Program-made: the position numbers and the translations under genes | The notes under the pieces: generated by a model | The model's input: the letters and a program-made list of their open reading frames with translations, nothing else | What the model was told of the DNA's origin: nothing | Databases searched by the model: none | Assembly: GCF_934725225.1 (NCBI RefSeq) | Contig: NZ_CAKVAM010000002.1 | Span: forward strand, 369,881 to 433,880 | Direction of reading: 5' to 3' | DNA: 64,000 nucleotides | DNA from: an uncultured Treponema sp. | GTDB taxonomy: Bacteria > Spirochaetota > Spirochaetia > Treponematales > Treponemataceae | Part shown: piece by piece, positions 1-9,294 of the stretch | Numbering within the stretch: the stretch's first letter is position 1 | Layout: the number at the start of each line of letters is the position of its first letter

Positions 1-1
1 T

Positions 2-367
2 TCAATTATCAATACATTGAGCGAGCAGGATCCAGAGCTTGGCGAAGATTTGCGCAAACGGCTTTTTACAGAAGAAGATGTTATTGGCTCAGATGACAGA
101 TTTATTCAAAATTATCTTCATGACATGGAAGACCGCGACATTGCAATTTTGATTTATGGAAAAAATGATGCGTTTAGAGAAAAGATTCTTTCAAATGTTT
201 CCAAGAACAGAAGGCGCGTTATCCTTGATGAAGAAAGCATGATTCATCATTTGACAAAATCCGACAGCGAAAAAATGACTTCATCGTTTTATTCCGTTCT
301 TAGGCGCGCTTGGGAAAACGGAGATTTGCGTGTTTCTGGAAGAGATGAAGGTGAGGTTTATGTATGA
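2..367 (+). CDS. FliG-like flagellar motor switch protein, C-terminal part (5' end outside window)
   Basis: The reading frame is open at the left edge, so only the last ~121 residues are present. The sequence has the layout of a FliG C-terminal domain: a 'F.EEDV...DDR.IQ..L..ME..D.AI' segment followed by 'REKILSNVSKNRR' and a short acidic tail. FliG sits at the base of the flagellar motor, where its C-terminal charged helix meets the stator. Its stop overlaps the start of the next gene (ATGA at 364-367), which implies translational coupling. A TTG at 17 could be read as a start, but the homology extends to the edge, so truncation by the window is more likely. Treponemes often carry two fliG copies; which one this is cannot be told. 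Confidence 0.75.
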   Translation, partial: SIINTLSEQDPELGEDLRKRLFTEEDVIGSDDRFIQNYLHDMEDRDIAILIYGKNDAFREKILSNVSKNRRRVILDEESMIHHLTKSDSEKMTSSFYSVLRRAWENGDLRVSGRDEGEVYV

Positions 368-3348
368 AAAAAAATGATGTTTACAAAGGCTTTGAAGTTT
401 TGGATGTTTTTAAAATTCCATATTACGATTCAGAAGGAATTTTTTTGCGGCATAAAAAATCCGGTCTTGAAGTTTTTCACATTTTGAACAACGATGAAGA
501 AAATCTTTTTGCATTCGCTTTTAGAACTCCTTGCAAAGACAGCACTGGAGTCGCGCATATTATTGAGCACAGCGTTTTGTGCGGCTCAAAAAAGTTTCCG
601 ATAAAAGATCCGTTTCTTCAGCTTAGAAACCAGAGCATAAATACATATCTTAACGCTTACACTGCAAAAGATAGAACTGTTTTTCCGGCAAGCTCTCTTA
701 TAAAAACTGATTATTTTAATTTGATGTCTGTCTATGCGGATGCTGTTTTTTTTCCGATTTTAAATGCTGAAACTTTTTTGCAGGAAGGCTGGAGGATTGA
801 AACCGACCAAAATGGAAATCCTGTGATTCAGGGAGTTGTCTTTAATGAGATGAAGGGAAACTATTCGTCTTTTAATTCCGTTGCGACTGATGCAGTTTTA
901 AATGCTTCTGTTCTTGGCACTGGATACGAAAAAGATTCCGGCGGCGACCCTTTGGAAATTCCGTCTTTGTCTTACGAGCAGTTTAAAGAGTTTCACAAAA
1001 AATATTACTGCGCGGCAAACTGCCTTGTATTTTTGTACGGAAACATTCCGACAGAAGAGCAGCTTGATTTTCTTGATGAAAATGTAATTAAAAACATAAA
1101 ATCTCCCGGTGAAAAATATTCGTTTGCTTCTGAAAATTCTTGTGTAAAAATGAAGAAGCGGATTGACGCTTTTGGCCCTGCGGAGGATTCAAAAAACACA
1201 ACGGCTTTAGTTTGGAAAATCGGAGATTCCGCGGAAAAGGAAAATCTTTTTTCACTTCCAATGGAAATAAGTTTTTTGTCCGAGCTTCTTTTGGGAAACG
1301 ATTCTGCGCCAGTTATAAAACTTTTGCTGAATAAGTTTAAAGGCTGTGATATTGCGCCGCAAACAGGATGCAGCATAAGCTCAAGATTTTTTTCCATAGC
1401 AGTCGGCATGAGCGGACTTAAGCCGGAAGAGGCTCAGGAATTTCAGAATTGCATTGATGACGCTATGAAGTCGCTTGCTGAAAACGGAATAAAAGAAGAA
1501 GACATTGAACGCAGTTTTATGAGTTTTGATTTTTCAATAAGAGAAGTAAAAAGATCTCCGTCGCACGGCCCGTATTCGCTTGTTCTTCTTAAGCGTGTTT
1601 TGCGTTCCTGGACTTACGGAGCAAATCCGAAAGACGCGCTTGCTTTTATTGAATCTTTTGAGCAGATAAAGAAAAAAATAAAAGACGAGCCGGAATATCT
1701 AAAAAATCTTATAAGAAAATTTTTTGTTGAAAATAAAAACAAAACTTTGGTAACAGTTTCGCCATCTGAAAAATGGAGTCTTGACAGAACCGAAAAAGAA
1801 AAAAAACTTGCATCTTGCCTTTATAAAAAAATCGGGAAAGAAAACGTTTTGCTTTCACTTGAAAAACTTCATGCGTTTCAAGCCAGTGTGGAAAATGAAA
1901 ATTTGATTCCAGCTGTTAATATTGAAGAACTTGAAAATCCTGCTGAAAAAATTGAAACTCGCAAAACTTTGTGCGAAAAAATTCCTTTCTATATAAATCA
2001 AGAAACCTGCAACGGAATTGTCTACGCTTCTGTTTCTTTTCCTGTTGACCGCCTTGAGCCTGCGGATTACAAATTTCTTCCTTTGCTTTCCAGCTGCATT
2101 TCTGGACTTGGAACAAAAAAAAGATCTTGGGAAGAAACAATTTCTTATTCCGACAGAATTATGGGAGATTTTGGAGCTTATATACGAAGCGCGAAAGTTC
2201 CAGAATATTCTAAAAAACTTGCCAAAGAAAATCCGCTTATAATCGGGCGTGAGTGGCTTGTCATTCATTTTAAATTTATAGAAGAAAAATCCGTGCAAGC
2301 CTTTGACTTTGCAAGCGAAATTATTTCTTCGATTGATTTTTCAGACAAATCTAGACTTAAAACAATTGTAAACGGCTTGTGCTCCAGTCTAAATGCATCT
2401 GTTGTTCCTGGCGGACATTATTTTGCAATGCTTAGGTCATGCAGGCTTTTAAACCGTTCGTGCGCTGTTCAGGAAATTAAGGACGGGCTGACTTCTGTCT
2501 TTGCGATGAATGAAATAAAAAAAATGAAGCTTTCTGAAATTTCTGAAAAGCTTGAATCAATTTATAAAAAAATAATTTCAAGCGGCTCTCTTTTCCATGT
2601 AACAGCCGGAAGCTCAGGAATTGCCGTGGCTAAAAAAGGATTTGCTTTTCTTGCAAAAAATCTTTGCCTTGAATTTCCAAAGCCAAAAAAGAAAATTTCT
2701 GACAAGGAATTTTTTAAGCAGACAGAGCTTGCAGGAAAAATTTACTGCGAGAAAAATCCTTGTGTGGATGAAGTTTTTGTTGTGCCGGGAAACATAGGCT
2801 TTGCTTCTGCCGCTGTAAAAAGTTCCGGCGAAAAAGGAAAAGAAATCATGGCGGACACAGTCTTTTCACATCTGCTTGAAACTTCCGACTTATGGAAGCA
2901 GATTAGAACTAGCGGCGGAGCATACGGTGTTTTTCTTTCTGTTCAAAGTTCAAGCGGCGCAACTTGCTTTGCCACATACCGCGACCCAAAGCCATTTGAT
3001 TCTCTTGAATATTTTGAGGAAAAACTTCCGCTTCTTAAAAAAGATGAATTTTCTTTTGACGACATAAAAAAAGCCATTGCAGGAGTTTATTCAGATGAAA
3101 TTGAGCCGTACACGCCAGCAATGAGAGGCGGAACTGGACTTATGAGATGTCTTTACGGAATTTCTCTTTCTCTTGATAAAATCAGAATAAAAAATTTGCT
3201 GAACCTCAAAAAGAACGACATTGAAAAATCAGTCTGCCGCTACAAAAACGCTGTGTTCTGCGGAAAAAAAGTTGCAATCTGCGGAAAAGGCATGATTTCT
3301 GATAAAATTAAAAAAATAAGTGGAAAAATAATAAAGATTTCACTATAA
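364..3348 (+). CDS. M16C family zinc metalloprotease (PreP/Cym1-like)
   Basis: A 994-residue protein with the inverted zinc motif HxxEH at H65, E68 and H69. A downstream Glu at 162 in 'FNEMKG' is well placed to be the third zinc ligand, since the spacing is close to that in presequence protease. The length fits the M16C subfamily, which has two M16 halves joined by an associated domain in one chain. The family degrades unstructured peptides in a closed chamber; the bacterial substrate is unknown. No signal peptide is evident, so it is probably cytoplasmic. It starts inside the stop codon of the fliG-like gene. The motor connection is probably only positional. Confidence 0.9.
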   Translation: MKKNDVYKGFEVLDVFKIPYYDSEGIFLRHKKSGLEVFHILNNDEENLFAFAFRTPCKDSTGVAHIIEHSVLCGSKKFPIKDPFLQLRNQSINTYLNAYTAKDRTVFPASSLIKTDYFNLMSVYADAVFFPILNAETFLQEGWRIETDQNGNPVIQGVVFNEMKGNYSSFNSVATDAVLNASVLGTGYEKDSGGDPLEIPSLSYEQFKEFHKKYYCAANCLVFLYGNIPTEEQLDFLDENVIKNIKSPGEKYSFASENSCVKMKKRIDAFGPAEDSKNTTALVWKIGDSAEKENLFSLPMEISFLSELLLGNDSAPVIKLLLNKFKGCDIAPQTGCSISSRFFSIAVGMSGLKPEEAQEFQNCIDDAMKSLAENGIKEEDIERSFMSFDFSIREVKRSPSHGPYSLVLLKRVLRSWTYGANPKDALAFIESFEQIKKKIKDEPEYLKNLIRKFFVENKNKTLVTVSPSEKWSLDRTEKEKKLASCLYKKIGKENVLLSLEKLHAFQASVENENLIPAVNIEELENPAEKIETRKTLCEKIPFYINQETCNGIVYASVSFPVDRLEPADYKFLPLLSSCISGLGTKKRSWEETISYSDRIMGDFGAYIRSAKVPEYSKKLAKENPLIIGREWLVIHFKFIEEKSVQAFDFASEIISSIDFSDKSRLKTIVNGLCSSLNASVVPGGHYFAMLRSCRLLNRSCAVQEIKDGLTSVFAMNEIKKMKLSEISEKLESIYKKIISSGSLFHVTAGSSGIAVAKKGFAFLAKNLCLEFPKPKKKISDKEFFKQTELAGKIYCEKNPCVDEVFVVPGNIGFASAAVKSSGEKGKEIMADTVFSHLLETSDLWKQIRTSGGAYGVFLSVQSSSGATCFATYRDPKPFDSLEYFEEKLPLLKKDEFSFDDIKKAIAGVYSDEIEPYTPAMRGGTGLMRCLYGISLSLDKIRIKNLLNLKKNDIEKSVCRYKNAVFCGKKVAICGKGMISDKIKKISGKIIKISL

Positions 3349-3389
3349 TAGTAAGACATTATCTGCTTTTGCAAAAATGAAGGAAAAAA

Positions 3390-3611
3390 ATGACCAACAA
3401 AAACGTAGAAGAATTAACAAAGTTGATGAGACAGCTTGTTTCTGATGTTCAGGGCGCGCCGTTCCCTAGCGAAAAAATAGAGCCGGAACTTTATTCAATT
3501 TGGTATGAGCACGTTCAGCGCGGCGCGCAAAACTGCTTTGAATTTTTGGAGCAGCATTTTCCGCTAGACAATTCTGAATTCAAAGATTCTCTAAAGAAAA
3601 TATTTAAATAA
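3390..3611 (+). CDS. Small conserved-looking protein, function unknown
   Basis: 73 residues, acidic and helical, with aromatic-rich 'SIWYEHV' and 'NCFEFLEQHFPLD' segments. The start is supported by AAGGAAAAA just before ATG 3390. It lies 41 bases after the M16C protease on the same strand and may be co-transcribed with it. I do not recognise the family. The codon usage matches the neighbours, so I consider it a real gene. Confidence 0.6.
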   Translation: MTNKNVEELTKLMRQLVSDVQGAPFPSEKIEPELYSIWYEHVQRGAQNCFEFLEQHFPLDNSEFKDSLKKIFK

Positions 3612-3727
3612 ACATAGCTTCCTGCCGAAAATAAACCTAAGGCAATCTTTGTAAATTTATTTAAGTTTGCCAAAAATGCCGTGCTTTTTTTAGTGCTGGC
3701 TGTGTCTTGTTTTTGGTGGGAAGATAT

Positions 3728-4909
3728 ATGGCTGCAAAAAAAATTTGCCGTAATGAAAAACTACAATTAAAAGGTTCCCTTAGAAAAAATGGTTTTGACC
3801 GCTGGAGGCTTGTTACAAACGCTGTAAGTTCAGTTTCCGGCGAAGAAAAAACTTTCTTCATTGAATTTTACGCTGTGAACCCCGCCTTGTCTCCCAAAGA
3901 ATGCGTGCTTGGATTTAAAAACCGTTTTAACAAGTCTACAGAAGATTTTCAGTACGTTTTGGCAGGCTCTGAAACTGCAAAGAATTTCACTTCTCAAACT
4001 TATGTTTCGCCTTCATTTTTTATGATAAAAGCTGGAGTTCTTTCTGTAAGCGCAAACCAGATGAATTCTTATTTTCCGTCCGAAATCTTATCTGCAAAAA
4101 AAAGCGAATATATAATTTCAGCCAAGCAGGAAGAATTGCCAGCCTGCATTTTGGCGCATGACTATACTTCGGGCGCAATAAAAGTTACAGACGAAGACTT
4201 ACGCGCTCACCCGGAATATATGGGAAGCTGTGGCACAATGTCTTGGAATTTAAAGTTTTCACGGAGCATTTCGTTTTCTTCAGACTACAGAGCAAAAGAC
4301 ATAAACTGGGCTGTTCTTGGCGGCAAGACTGATTTTTCCGGCACAATCATTTTCAATAACGAAGAATACAATGTGAATCCGCGGAATTCCTTTGGATATT
4401 ATGATAAAAACTGGGGCAGGGATTTTTCTTCTCCATATTTTCATTTAAGCTCTTCAAATTTTACAAGCGAAATTTCCGGGCGGCTTTTGGAAGCTTCTAT
4501 TTTTGCGGTTCAGGGCGAATACAAAAATAAAGTTTCAGTGCTTGTTTCAATTGAAGGAAAAAATATTGAATTTCATGCGAACAAACTGAAAAAAAAGCAG
4601 ATAAATTTTGACTGCCAGGAAATGAACGGAACGGAAGATGAAGGCTTAAAACTGCATTGGTCCGTTAGCGTCCACGACAGGCGTTATGTGATTGACATCG
4701 ATATTTTCTGCAACACAAAGGATATGTCTCTGCGCGATTTTGAAAGTCCTGCCGGCGGAAGAAAAGTTATGCGGATTCTTGCGAGCGGCTCTGGCACTGG
4801 AAAATTCAAGCTTTATAAAAAAATGAAGAAAAACCTTGAGCTTTTGGAGCAGGCCGACATTTCCAAGTGCATCTGCGAATACGGCAATCTTGAAACCGCC
4901 GAAAAATAA
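3728..4909 (+). CDS. Tocopherol cyclase-like (lipocalin-type beta-barrel) protein
   Basis: About 393 residues from ATG 3728, chosen because GGGAAG lies 4 bases upstream; a TTG at 3707 in the same frame has no ribosome site. The sequence is beta-rich with motifs seen in the tocopherol cyclase-like family: 'GSCGTMSWNLKFSRSISF', 'YYDKNWGRDF' and a late 'MRILASGSGTGKF'. Bacterial members are not known to make tocopherol and may bind lipids. No signal peptide is obvious. It stands alone between a short protein and clpB. The family assignment comes from motif memory and should be taken as probable. Confidence 0.6.
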   Translation: MAAKKICRNEKLQLKGSLRKNGFDRWRLVTNAVSSVSGEEKTFFIEFYAVNPALSPKECVLGFKNRFNKSTEDFQYVLAGSETAKNFTSQTYVSPSFFMIKAGVLSVSANQMNSYFPSEILSAKKSEYIISAKQEELPACILAHDYTSGAIKVTDEDLRAHPEYMGSCGTMSWNLKFSRSISFSSDYRAKDINWAVLGGKTDFSGTIIFNNEEYNVNPRNSFGYYDKNWGRDFSSPYFHLSSSNFTSEISGRLLEASIFAVQGEYKNKVSVLVSIEGKNIEFHANKLKKKQINFDCQEMNGTEDEGLKLHWSVSVHDRRYVIDIDIFCNTKDMSLRDFESPAGGRKVMRILASGSGTGKFKLYKKMKKNLELLEQADISKCICEYGNLETAEK

Positions 4910-4923
4910 TCCTTAAAAAAAAT

Positions 4924-4952
4924 TTGATTTTTAGTTCGGAAATTTGTATATT
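4924..4952 (+). promoter_or_regulatory. Sigma-70 type promoter of clpB
   Basis: TTGATT at 4924-4929, a 17-base spacer, and TATATT at 4947-4952. This predicts a short leader of about 12 bases with AGAGGAAAT before ATG 4971. No CIRCE-like inverted repeat is visible in the 61-base gap. Confidence 0.65.
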
Positions 4953-4970
4953 CCTTTCTAGAGGAAATTT

Positions 4971-7556
4971 ATGAACTACGAACAGATGACATTAAAAATG
5001 CAAGATGCGCTGCAAAGCGCAAGCAGCTTGGCCCAGCAAAGAGACCACAGCGAAATAGGCAATGAGCATCTTTTGTATGCCATGCTTAACCAGAAAGACG
5101 GAATGATTCCTCCGTTAGTTGAACGGATTGGACTTCAGCCTTCTTCTTTGCAAACAAATCTTGAAAACTTATTGGACAAATATCCTGTAGTGAAAGGCCA
5201 GACGCAAATGTCTTTGTCTTCCAGCGCGCAGAAAGTTCTTGCCAAGGCAGAAAAGGAAATGGCTTCTTTAAAAGACCAGTTTCTTTCTACTGAGCACGTT
5301 TTTCTTGCAATGATTCAGGCAGATGACAATGTCGGCGAGCTTTTGAGAAAATCAGGATGCGACAGGAATACAGTTCTTGAAGCCCTAAAGTCAGTGCGCG
5401 GAAATCAGAGCATTGATTCCCAAGACCCGGAAAGCAAGATGCGTTCGCTTGAAAAATACTGCACGGATTTAACTGCACGTGCCCGTCAGGACAAAATCGA
5501 TCCTGTTATAGGCCGTGATGAGGAAATCCGCCGTGTAATGCAGGTTTTGTGCCGCCGAACAAAGAATAATCCAGTTCTGATTGGTGAGCCTGGTGTTGGT
5601 AAAACTGCGATTGTAGAAGGACTTGCCCGCCGAATTGCAAGCGGTGATATGCCTGAAAGCCTTAAAAACAAGCGTCTTCTTTCTCTTGATATGGGAAGCC
5701 TTGTTGCCGGCGCAAAGTTCCGCGGTGAATTCGAGGAACGGCTTAAGGCGGTTATCACAGAAGTTACAAAATCTGAAGGGCAGATAATTCTGTTTATCGA
5801 TGAGCTTCATACGATTGTAGGAGCTGGCGCAAGCGAAGGTTCAATGGACGCTTCAAACTTGCTAAAGCCTGCTTTGAGCCGTGGCGAAATTCACGTTATT
5901 GGTGCCACAACTCTTGACGAATACCGCAAGTATATTGAAAAGGACGCAGCCCTTGAGCGAAGATTCCAGCAGGTTTACTGCGCCGAGCCGACCGTTGAGG
6001 ACACAATCGCTATTTTGCGTGGACTTCGCGACAAGTACGAAATTCATCACGGAGTTAGAATCAACGATGAGGCTTTGGTCAGTGCGGCAGTTCTTTCAAA
6101 CCGCTACATTACAAACAGGTTCTTACCGGATAAAGCGATTGACTTGGTCGATGAAGCCGCAAGCCGCTTAAAGATGGAAATTGAAAGCCAGCCTACGGAA
6201 CTTGACCAGATTGAGCGAAAACTTTTGCAGCTTCAAATTGAAAAGCAGTCTTTGAGCAAGGAAGACGACAACGCTTCAAAAGAGCGTCTTGAAAAACTTG
6301 AAAAAGAGCTTTCCGAGTTGACTTCAAAACGCGATGCCATGAAACTTCAGTGGCAGAACGAAAAGAACAGCATCGACAAGAGCCGCAAAATAAAGGAAGA
6401 GCTTGAAGAGGCACGCTTTAACGAAGAAAAATACACCCGTGAAGGAAATCTTGAAAAAGCCGCTGAATTAAAGTACAGCACAATTCCTTCCCTTGAAAAG
6501 CAGCTTGCAGAAGCTGTTGCCCACGATAAGGAAGTTGAGGCGAACCCAGAACGCGAATCCCTTTTGCGGCAGGAAGTTACAGAAGAAGACATCGCTCGTG
6601 TCGTAAGCAATTGGACAGGAATTCCTGTTGCGAAAATGCTTTCGAGCGAAAAGCAAAAATATTTGCAGCTTGAGGAAGTTCTTCATAAGCGTGTTATCGG
6701 TCAGAACGAAGCTGTGCAGGTTGTAAGCGATGCAATCCGCCGTAACCGTTCCGGCTTGAGCGACCCGAACCGCCCGCTTGGAAGCTTCCTGTTCATTGGA
6801 CCTACTGGCGTTGGTAAAACTGAGCTTGCAAAGACGCTTGCAGACTTTTTGTTCAACGATGAAAAGTCGCTTACCCGAATCGATATGTCCGAGTATATGG
6901 AAAAATTCAGCGTGAGCCGTTTGATTGGTGCGCCTCCGGGATATGTTGGCTACGATGAAGGCGGTCAGCTTACAGAGGCAGTTCGCCGCAGACCTTACAG
7001 CGTAGTTTTGTTCGATGAAGTTGAAAAAGCCCATCCTGATGTTTTCAATGTTCTTCTTCAAGTTCTTGATGACGGAAGATTAACAGACGGACAGGGCAGA
7101 GTTGTGGACTTTAAGAACACAATTATCATAATGACGAGCAACTTGGGAAGCGAACTGATTCTTGATGCTGACACAGACGAAAAGATGAAAGAGGCAAGAA
7201 CTCAGATTGACGGTTTGCTTAAAACGCATTTCCGCCCGGAATTCTTGAACCGAATCGACGAAATTGTAATGTTCGGCCGTCTTGACAAGAGCTGCATTGT
7301 CGGAATTGTAAAGATTCAGCTTGAGCGCGTTGCAAAACGCCTTGAAGACAGAAGAATTACAATTAAGTTTGATGATTCTGCTGTAGACTTCATTGCAGAA
7401 AAAGGCTACGACCCTGCGTTTGGCGCCCGCCCTGTAAAGCGTGCCGTTCAGACTTGGGTAGAAAACCCTCTTTCAAAGGAACTGCTTGAAGGAAAGTTTG
7501 CCGAAGGCTGCACGATAAATGTTTCGAGCAACGGACGTGAACTTGAGTTTAAGTAA
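4971..7556 (+). CDS. clpB: ATP-dependent disaggregase ClpB
   Basis: 861 residues, the normal ClpB length. It has an N-terminal Clp repeat domain, a first AAA+ module with Walker A GEPGVGKT at 205-212, a long coiled-coil middle domain (about 410-530), and a second AAA+ module with Walker A GPTGVGKT at 610-617 and a 'IGAPPGYVGYDEGG' pore loop. The middle domain and the absence of a ClpP-binding IGF-type loop separate it from ClpA and ClpC. ClpB threads aggregated proteins through its hexamer together with DnaK. The gene has its own promoter and terminator and uses a less AT-rich, highly expressed codon set compared with its neighbours. Confidence 0.98.
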   Translation: MNYEQMTLKMQDALQSASSLAQQRDHSEIGNEHLLYAMLNQKDGMIPPLVERIGLQPSSLQTNLENLLDKYPVVKGQTQMSLSSSAQKVLAKAEKEMASLKDQFLSTEHVFLAMIQADDNVGELLRKSGCDRNTVLEALKSVRGNQSIDSQDPESKMRSLEKYCTDLTARARQDKIDPVIGRDEEIRRVMQVLCRRTKNNPVLIGEPGVGKTAIVEGLARRIASGDMPESLKNKRLLSLDMGSLVAGAKFRGEFEERLKAVITEVTKSEGQIILFIDELHTIVGAGASEGSMDASNLLKPALSRGEIHVIGATTLDEYRKYIEKDAALERRFQQVYCAEPTVEDTIAILRGLRDKYEIHHGVRINDEALVSAAVLSNRYITNRFLPDKAIDLVDEAASRLKMEIESQPTELDQIERKLLQLQIEKQSLSKEDDNASKERLEKLEKELSELTSKRDAMKLQWQNEKNSIDKSRKIKEELEEARFNEEKYTREGNLEKAAELKYSTIPSLEKQLAEAVAHDKEVEANPERESLLRQEVTEEDIARVVSNWTGIPVAKMLSSEKQKYLQLEEVLHKRVIGQNEAVQVVSDAIRRNRSGLSDPNRPLGSFLFIGPTGVGKTELAKTLADFLFNDEKSLTRIDMSEYMEKFSVSRLIGAPPGYVGYDEGGQLTEAVRRRPYSVVLFDEVEKAHPDVFNVLLQVLDDGRLTDGQGRVVDFKNTIIIMTSNLGSELILDADTDEKMKEARTQIDGLLKTHFRPEFLNRIDEIVMFGRLDKSCIVGIVKIQLERVAKRLEDRRITIKFDDSAVDFIAEKGYDPAFGARPVKRAVQTWVENPLSKELLEGKFAEGCTINVSSNGRELEFK

Positions 7557-7577
7557 TTTGCTTTGATTCTAAGAGGA

Positions 7578-7613
7578 AGCAGTGTTGGAATATTCCAGCA
7601 CTGCTTTTTTTTT
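7578..7613 (+). terminator. Rho-independent terminator after clpB, probably bidirectional
   Basis: A nearly perfect palindrome (AGCAGTG...CACTGCT arms around TGGAATATTCCA, one T:G pair) followed by a run of nine T. It lies between the convergent clpB and HU-like genes and, with the A-run on the other strand, could end both transcripts. Confidence 0.85.
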
Positions 7614-7623
7614 CACTTCCATA

Positions 7624-8400
7624 TTAAGCTGAAACCACCGAAATCGGATTCTTGCTTATAGAGGTTTTTAGGTTGCTGGTTGTTCTTGAGCCCCAGCTGC
7701 TTGCAGTTCGGACTACAATGAACCATTTTGAATCGGCTTTTGCAATGTCCGGCAAGAAAAATGACAGCTCTTTTGGAAAATTTCTGAAAAGCCTTGAAAC
7801 TTTCTTCCAGTTTTCCTCGTTCTCATCGATTTTTCCAGATTCAAGAACAGGCGCAAAGAATATGCCTGTCTCATCATTGCTTCCTGCAATTTTCAGTCTT
7901 TCTCCAGAAATTCTCATTCCGCCGCCTTCTGTTATTTCAAATCCTATTTTGTTAGTTGAAAGATCTGTGAATGTCGCTATGGAAGGCGATGTTTCGGCTT
8001 TTGCAAGAGAGTCGATTTCAATGTCAGAAACAGAGAACTTTGCGGTTTTTGAAGGAGTAAAACCGACACCGAATGCAGGGACATCTTCCGCTGTCGGATT
8101 TTCTGATTCAATGCTGCCTTTGGAAGTAAGGTATAAAGTTCCAAGATCGAACAGATTCAAGCCTTCTCCGTTTTGCAGTTTTTCAAGCATTGCTATCTTG
8201 AATTCAGTTGCTACCGTTCTTATGATATTTTCAGAAATCAATGGATTGTTCTTGTGAACTGCTGCAATTATGTTTTCAAGAGTTGCAGTATTGCGGTTTA
8301 CTGTGGCGAATTGTTTTTCACCGTCGATTATGTGGCTTTTTCTTACCGTTACATTTACAGTTTTTGTAGAGCCAGTATGCTCCGTAATAAGTTCTGCCAT
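7624..8400 (-). CDS. HU-like DNA-binding protein with DUF4469-type C-terminal domain
   Basis: 258 residues from ATG 8400, chosen because AGAGG precedes it; an upstream ATG at 8478 lacks a ribosome site. The N-terminal ~110 residues resemble an HU/IHF-type fold with 'VAAVHKNNPLISENIIRTVA', 'LQNGEGLNLFDLGTLYL' and a following beta arm. The rest has the pattern of the Ig-like DUF4469 domain, including 'IGFEITEGGGMRISGERLKIAG' spread over two strands. This two-domain type occurs in Bacteroidetes and spirochaetes and its role is not established. An inverted repeat (8449-8484) lies just upstream. Confidence 0.75.
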   Translation of the reverse strand: MAELITEHTGSTKTVNVTVRKSHIIDGEKQFATVNRNTATLENIIAAVHKNNPLISENIIRTVATEFKIAMLEKLQNGEGLNLFDLGTLYLTSKGSIESENPTAEDVPAFGVGFTPSKTAKFSVSDIEIDSLAKAETSPSIATFTDLSTNKIGFEITEGGGMRISGERLKIAGSNDETGIFFAPVLESGKIDENEENWKKVSRLFRNFPKELSFFLPDIAKADSKWFIVVRTASSWGSRTTSNLKTSISKNPISVVSA

Positions 8401-8448
8401 AGGGCATTGCCTCTTATTAAAAAATTTTATTGACTCGGACAGTCTTTT

Positions 8449-8484
8449 CACGGTAATATTAGTAACACTATTAGTCATACCGTG
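8449..8484. repeat. Inverted repeat CACGGTA/TACCGTG upstream of the HU-like gene
   Basis: Arms of 7 bases at 8449-8455 and 8478-8484 enclose two copies of ATTAGT. Position, 49-84 bases before the start at 8400, suits an operator. No matching site was noticed elsewhere in the window. Confidence 0.45.
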
Positions 8485-8494
8485 AGTATGTGCC

Positions 8495-8560
8495 AGCCGC
8501 CGTTTTTCAGTACCAGTGAAAAGCGGCTATTTTTTTGCGGAAAGTTCCGAAGTTTCCGCA
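8495..8560. repeat. Two adjacent hairpins sharing a T7 tract
   Basis: Hairpin one pairs AGCCGC (8495-8500) with GCGGCT (8523-8528), extended by TTTTCA/TGAAAA. Hairpin two pairs TGCGGAAA (8536-8543) with TTTCCGCA (8553-8560). The T tract 8530-8536 makes hairpin one an intrinsic terminator only for plus-strand transcription, although both flanking genes are on the minus strand. Confidence 0.5.
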
Positions 8561-8613
8561 CTAGTCTTAAATTTCCTCCAAGTTTATCGCTTTTTCTATA
8601 TTAATTACTAATT

Positions 8614-9294
8614 CTAATATCTTTCTGCTATCCATCTATCTCGCTCTGCCTGCATTTCATATTCATATTGCAGGTCTAATTTTCGCGTCTTTGGGCAAAC
8701 GGAATCAATAAATTTTCTGAAAGTAAATTTTACAAGATATTCATCAAATTCTTTTTCTTCATTTGAACGTAAAAAACTTGGATAGCTTTTTAGTGTCTTG
8801 AATCGGATTTCTGCCGCCTTTGCAGATGTCCCAAAGACCTTTTGAATTTCTTTGGCATCCATCTTTTTACCGCGTTTTTCAAGCTCTTTTATTACTGGCT
8901 CTGGCATAAGCATTTCTGCGGCAAAGAAATTTGCCTCAACTTCCTGCTTGTTATAAAGTTCTGTATTTTTTTCGCCTGCGTTTAAATCGTGATTGCTTTC
9001 ATAATGAAAAAGCTCGTGAAGTATTGAAAACTTTGAATGTGCGGGCGGTTTTGTTTCATCATAAAAAACTGTGTAGCGTCCGTTTTGTTCATATAATTCT
9101 GCCGATTCGCTTTTAAAATATATTCGAGGGAATCCATGTTTTTCTGCCCAGCAAAATGAATGAAGCTCCAAGTCTGAAAAATCTTCAATGATTTTTGAAG
9201 TTTTCAGCGGAAATGTTGTTCCAAGTGGCAATTTTACAAGCTTTTCGTGGGCAGCAATATAAGATTTCTTAAAATCCGGTTTACAAGTCGCCAT
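8614..9294 (-). CDS. ImmA/IrrE-family zinc metallopeptidase
   Basis: 226 residues with the zinc-protease motif HELFH at H93-H97 and a downstream 'EVEANFFAAEMLMP' that supplies the usual third ligand Glu. I start it at ATG 9294 because AAGGAGG lies 3 bases before it; an upstream ATG at 9330 is buried in the preceding gene. It overlaps the XRE gene by 14 bases. Family members cleave a partner XRE repressor after stress or induction, as ImmA does with ImmR in ICEBs1. Here the partner is almost certainly the gene just upstream. No mobile element genes are next to the pair, so it may be a domesticated switch. Confidence 0.85.
   Translation of the reverse strand: MATCKPDFKKSYIAAHEKLVKLPLGTTFPLKTSKIIEDFSDLELHSFCWAEKHGFPRIYFKSESAELYEQNGRYTVFYDETKPPAHSKFSILHELFHYESNHDLNAGEKNTELYNKQEVEANFFAAEMLMPEPVIKELEKRGKKMDAKEIQKVFGTSAKAAEIRFKTLKSYPSFLRSNEEKEFDEYLVKFTFRKFIDSVCPKTRKLDLQYEYEMQAERDRWIAERY

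Noticed and set aside
5469..7061. Long frames on the strand opposite clpB
   Set aside because: They are shadows of the strongly biased clpB codons and have no motifs or ribosome sites.
8495..8560. Terminator for the XRE-ImmA operon
   Set aside because: On the minus strand neither hairpin is followed by a T tract; only plus-strand termination would work.
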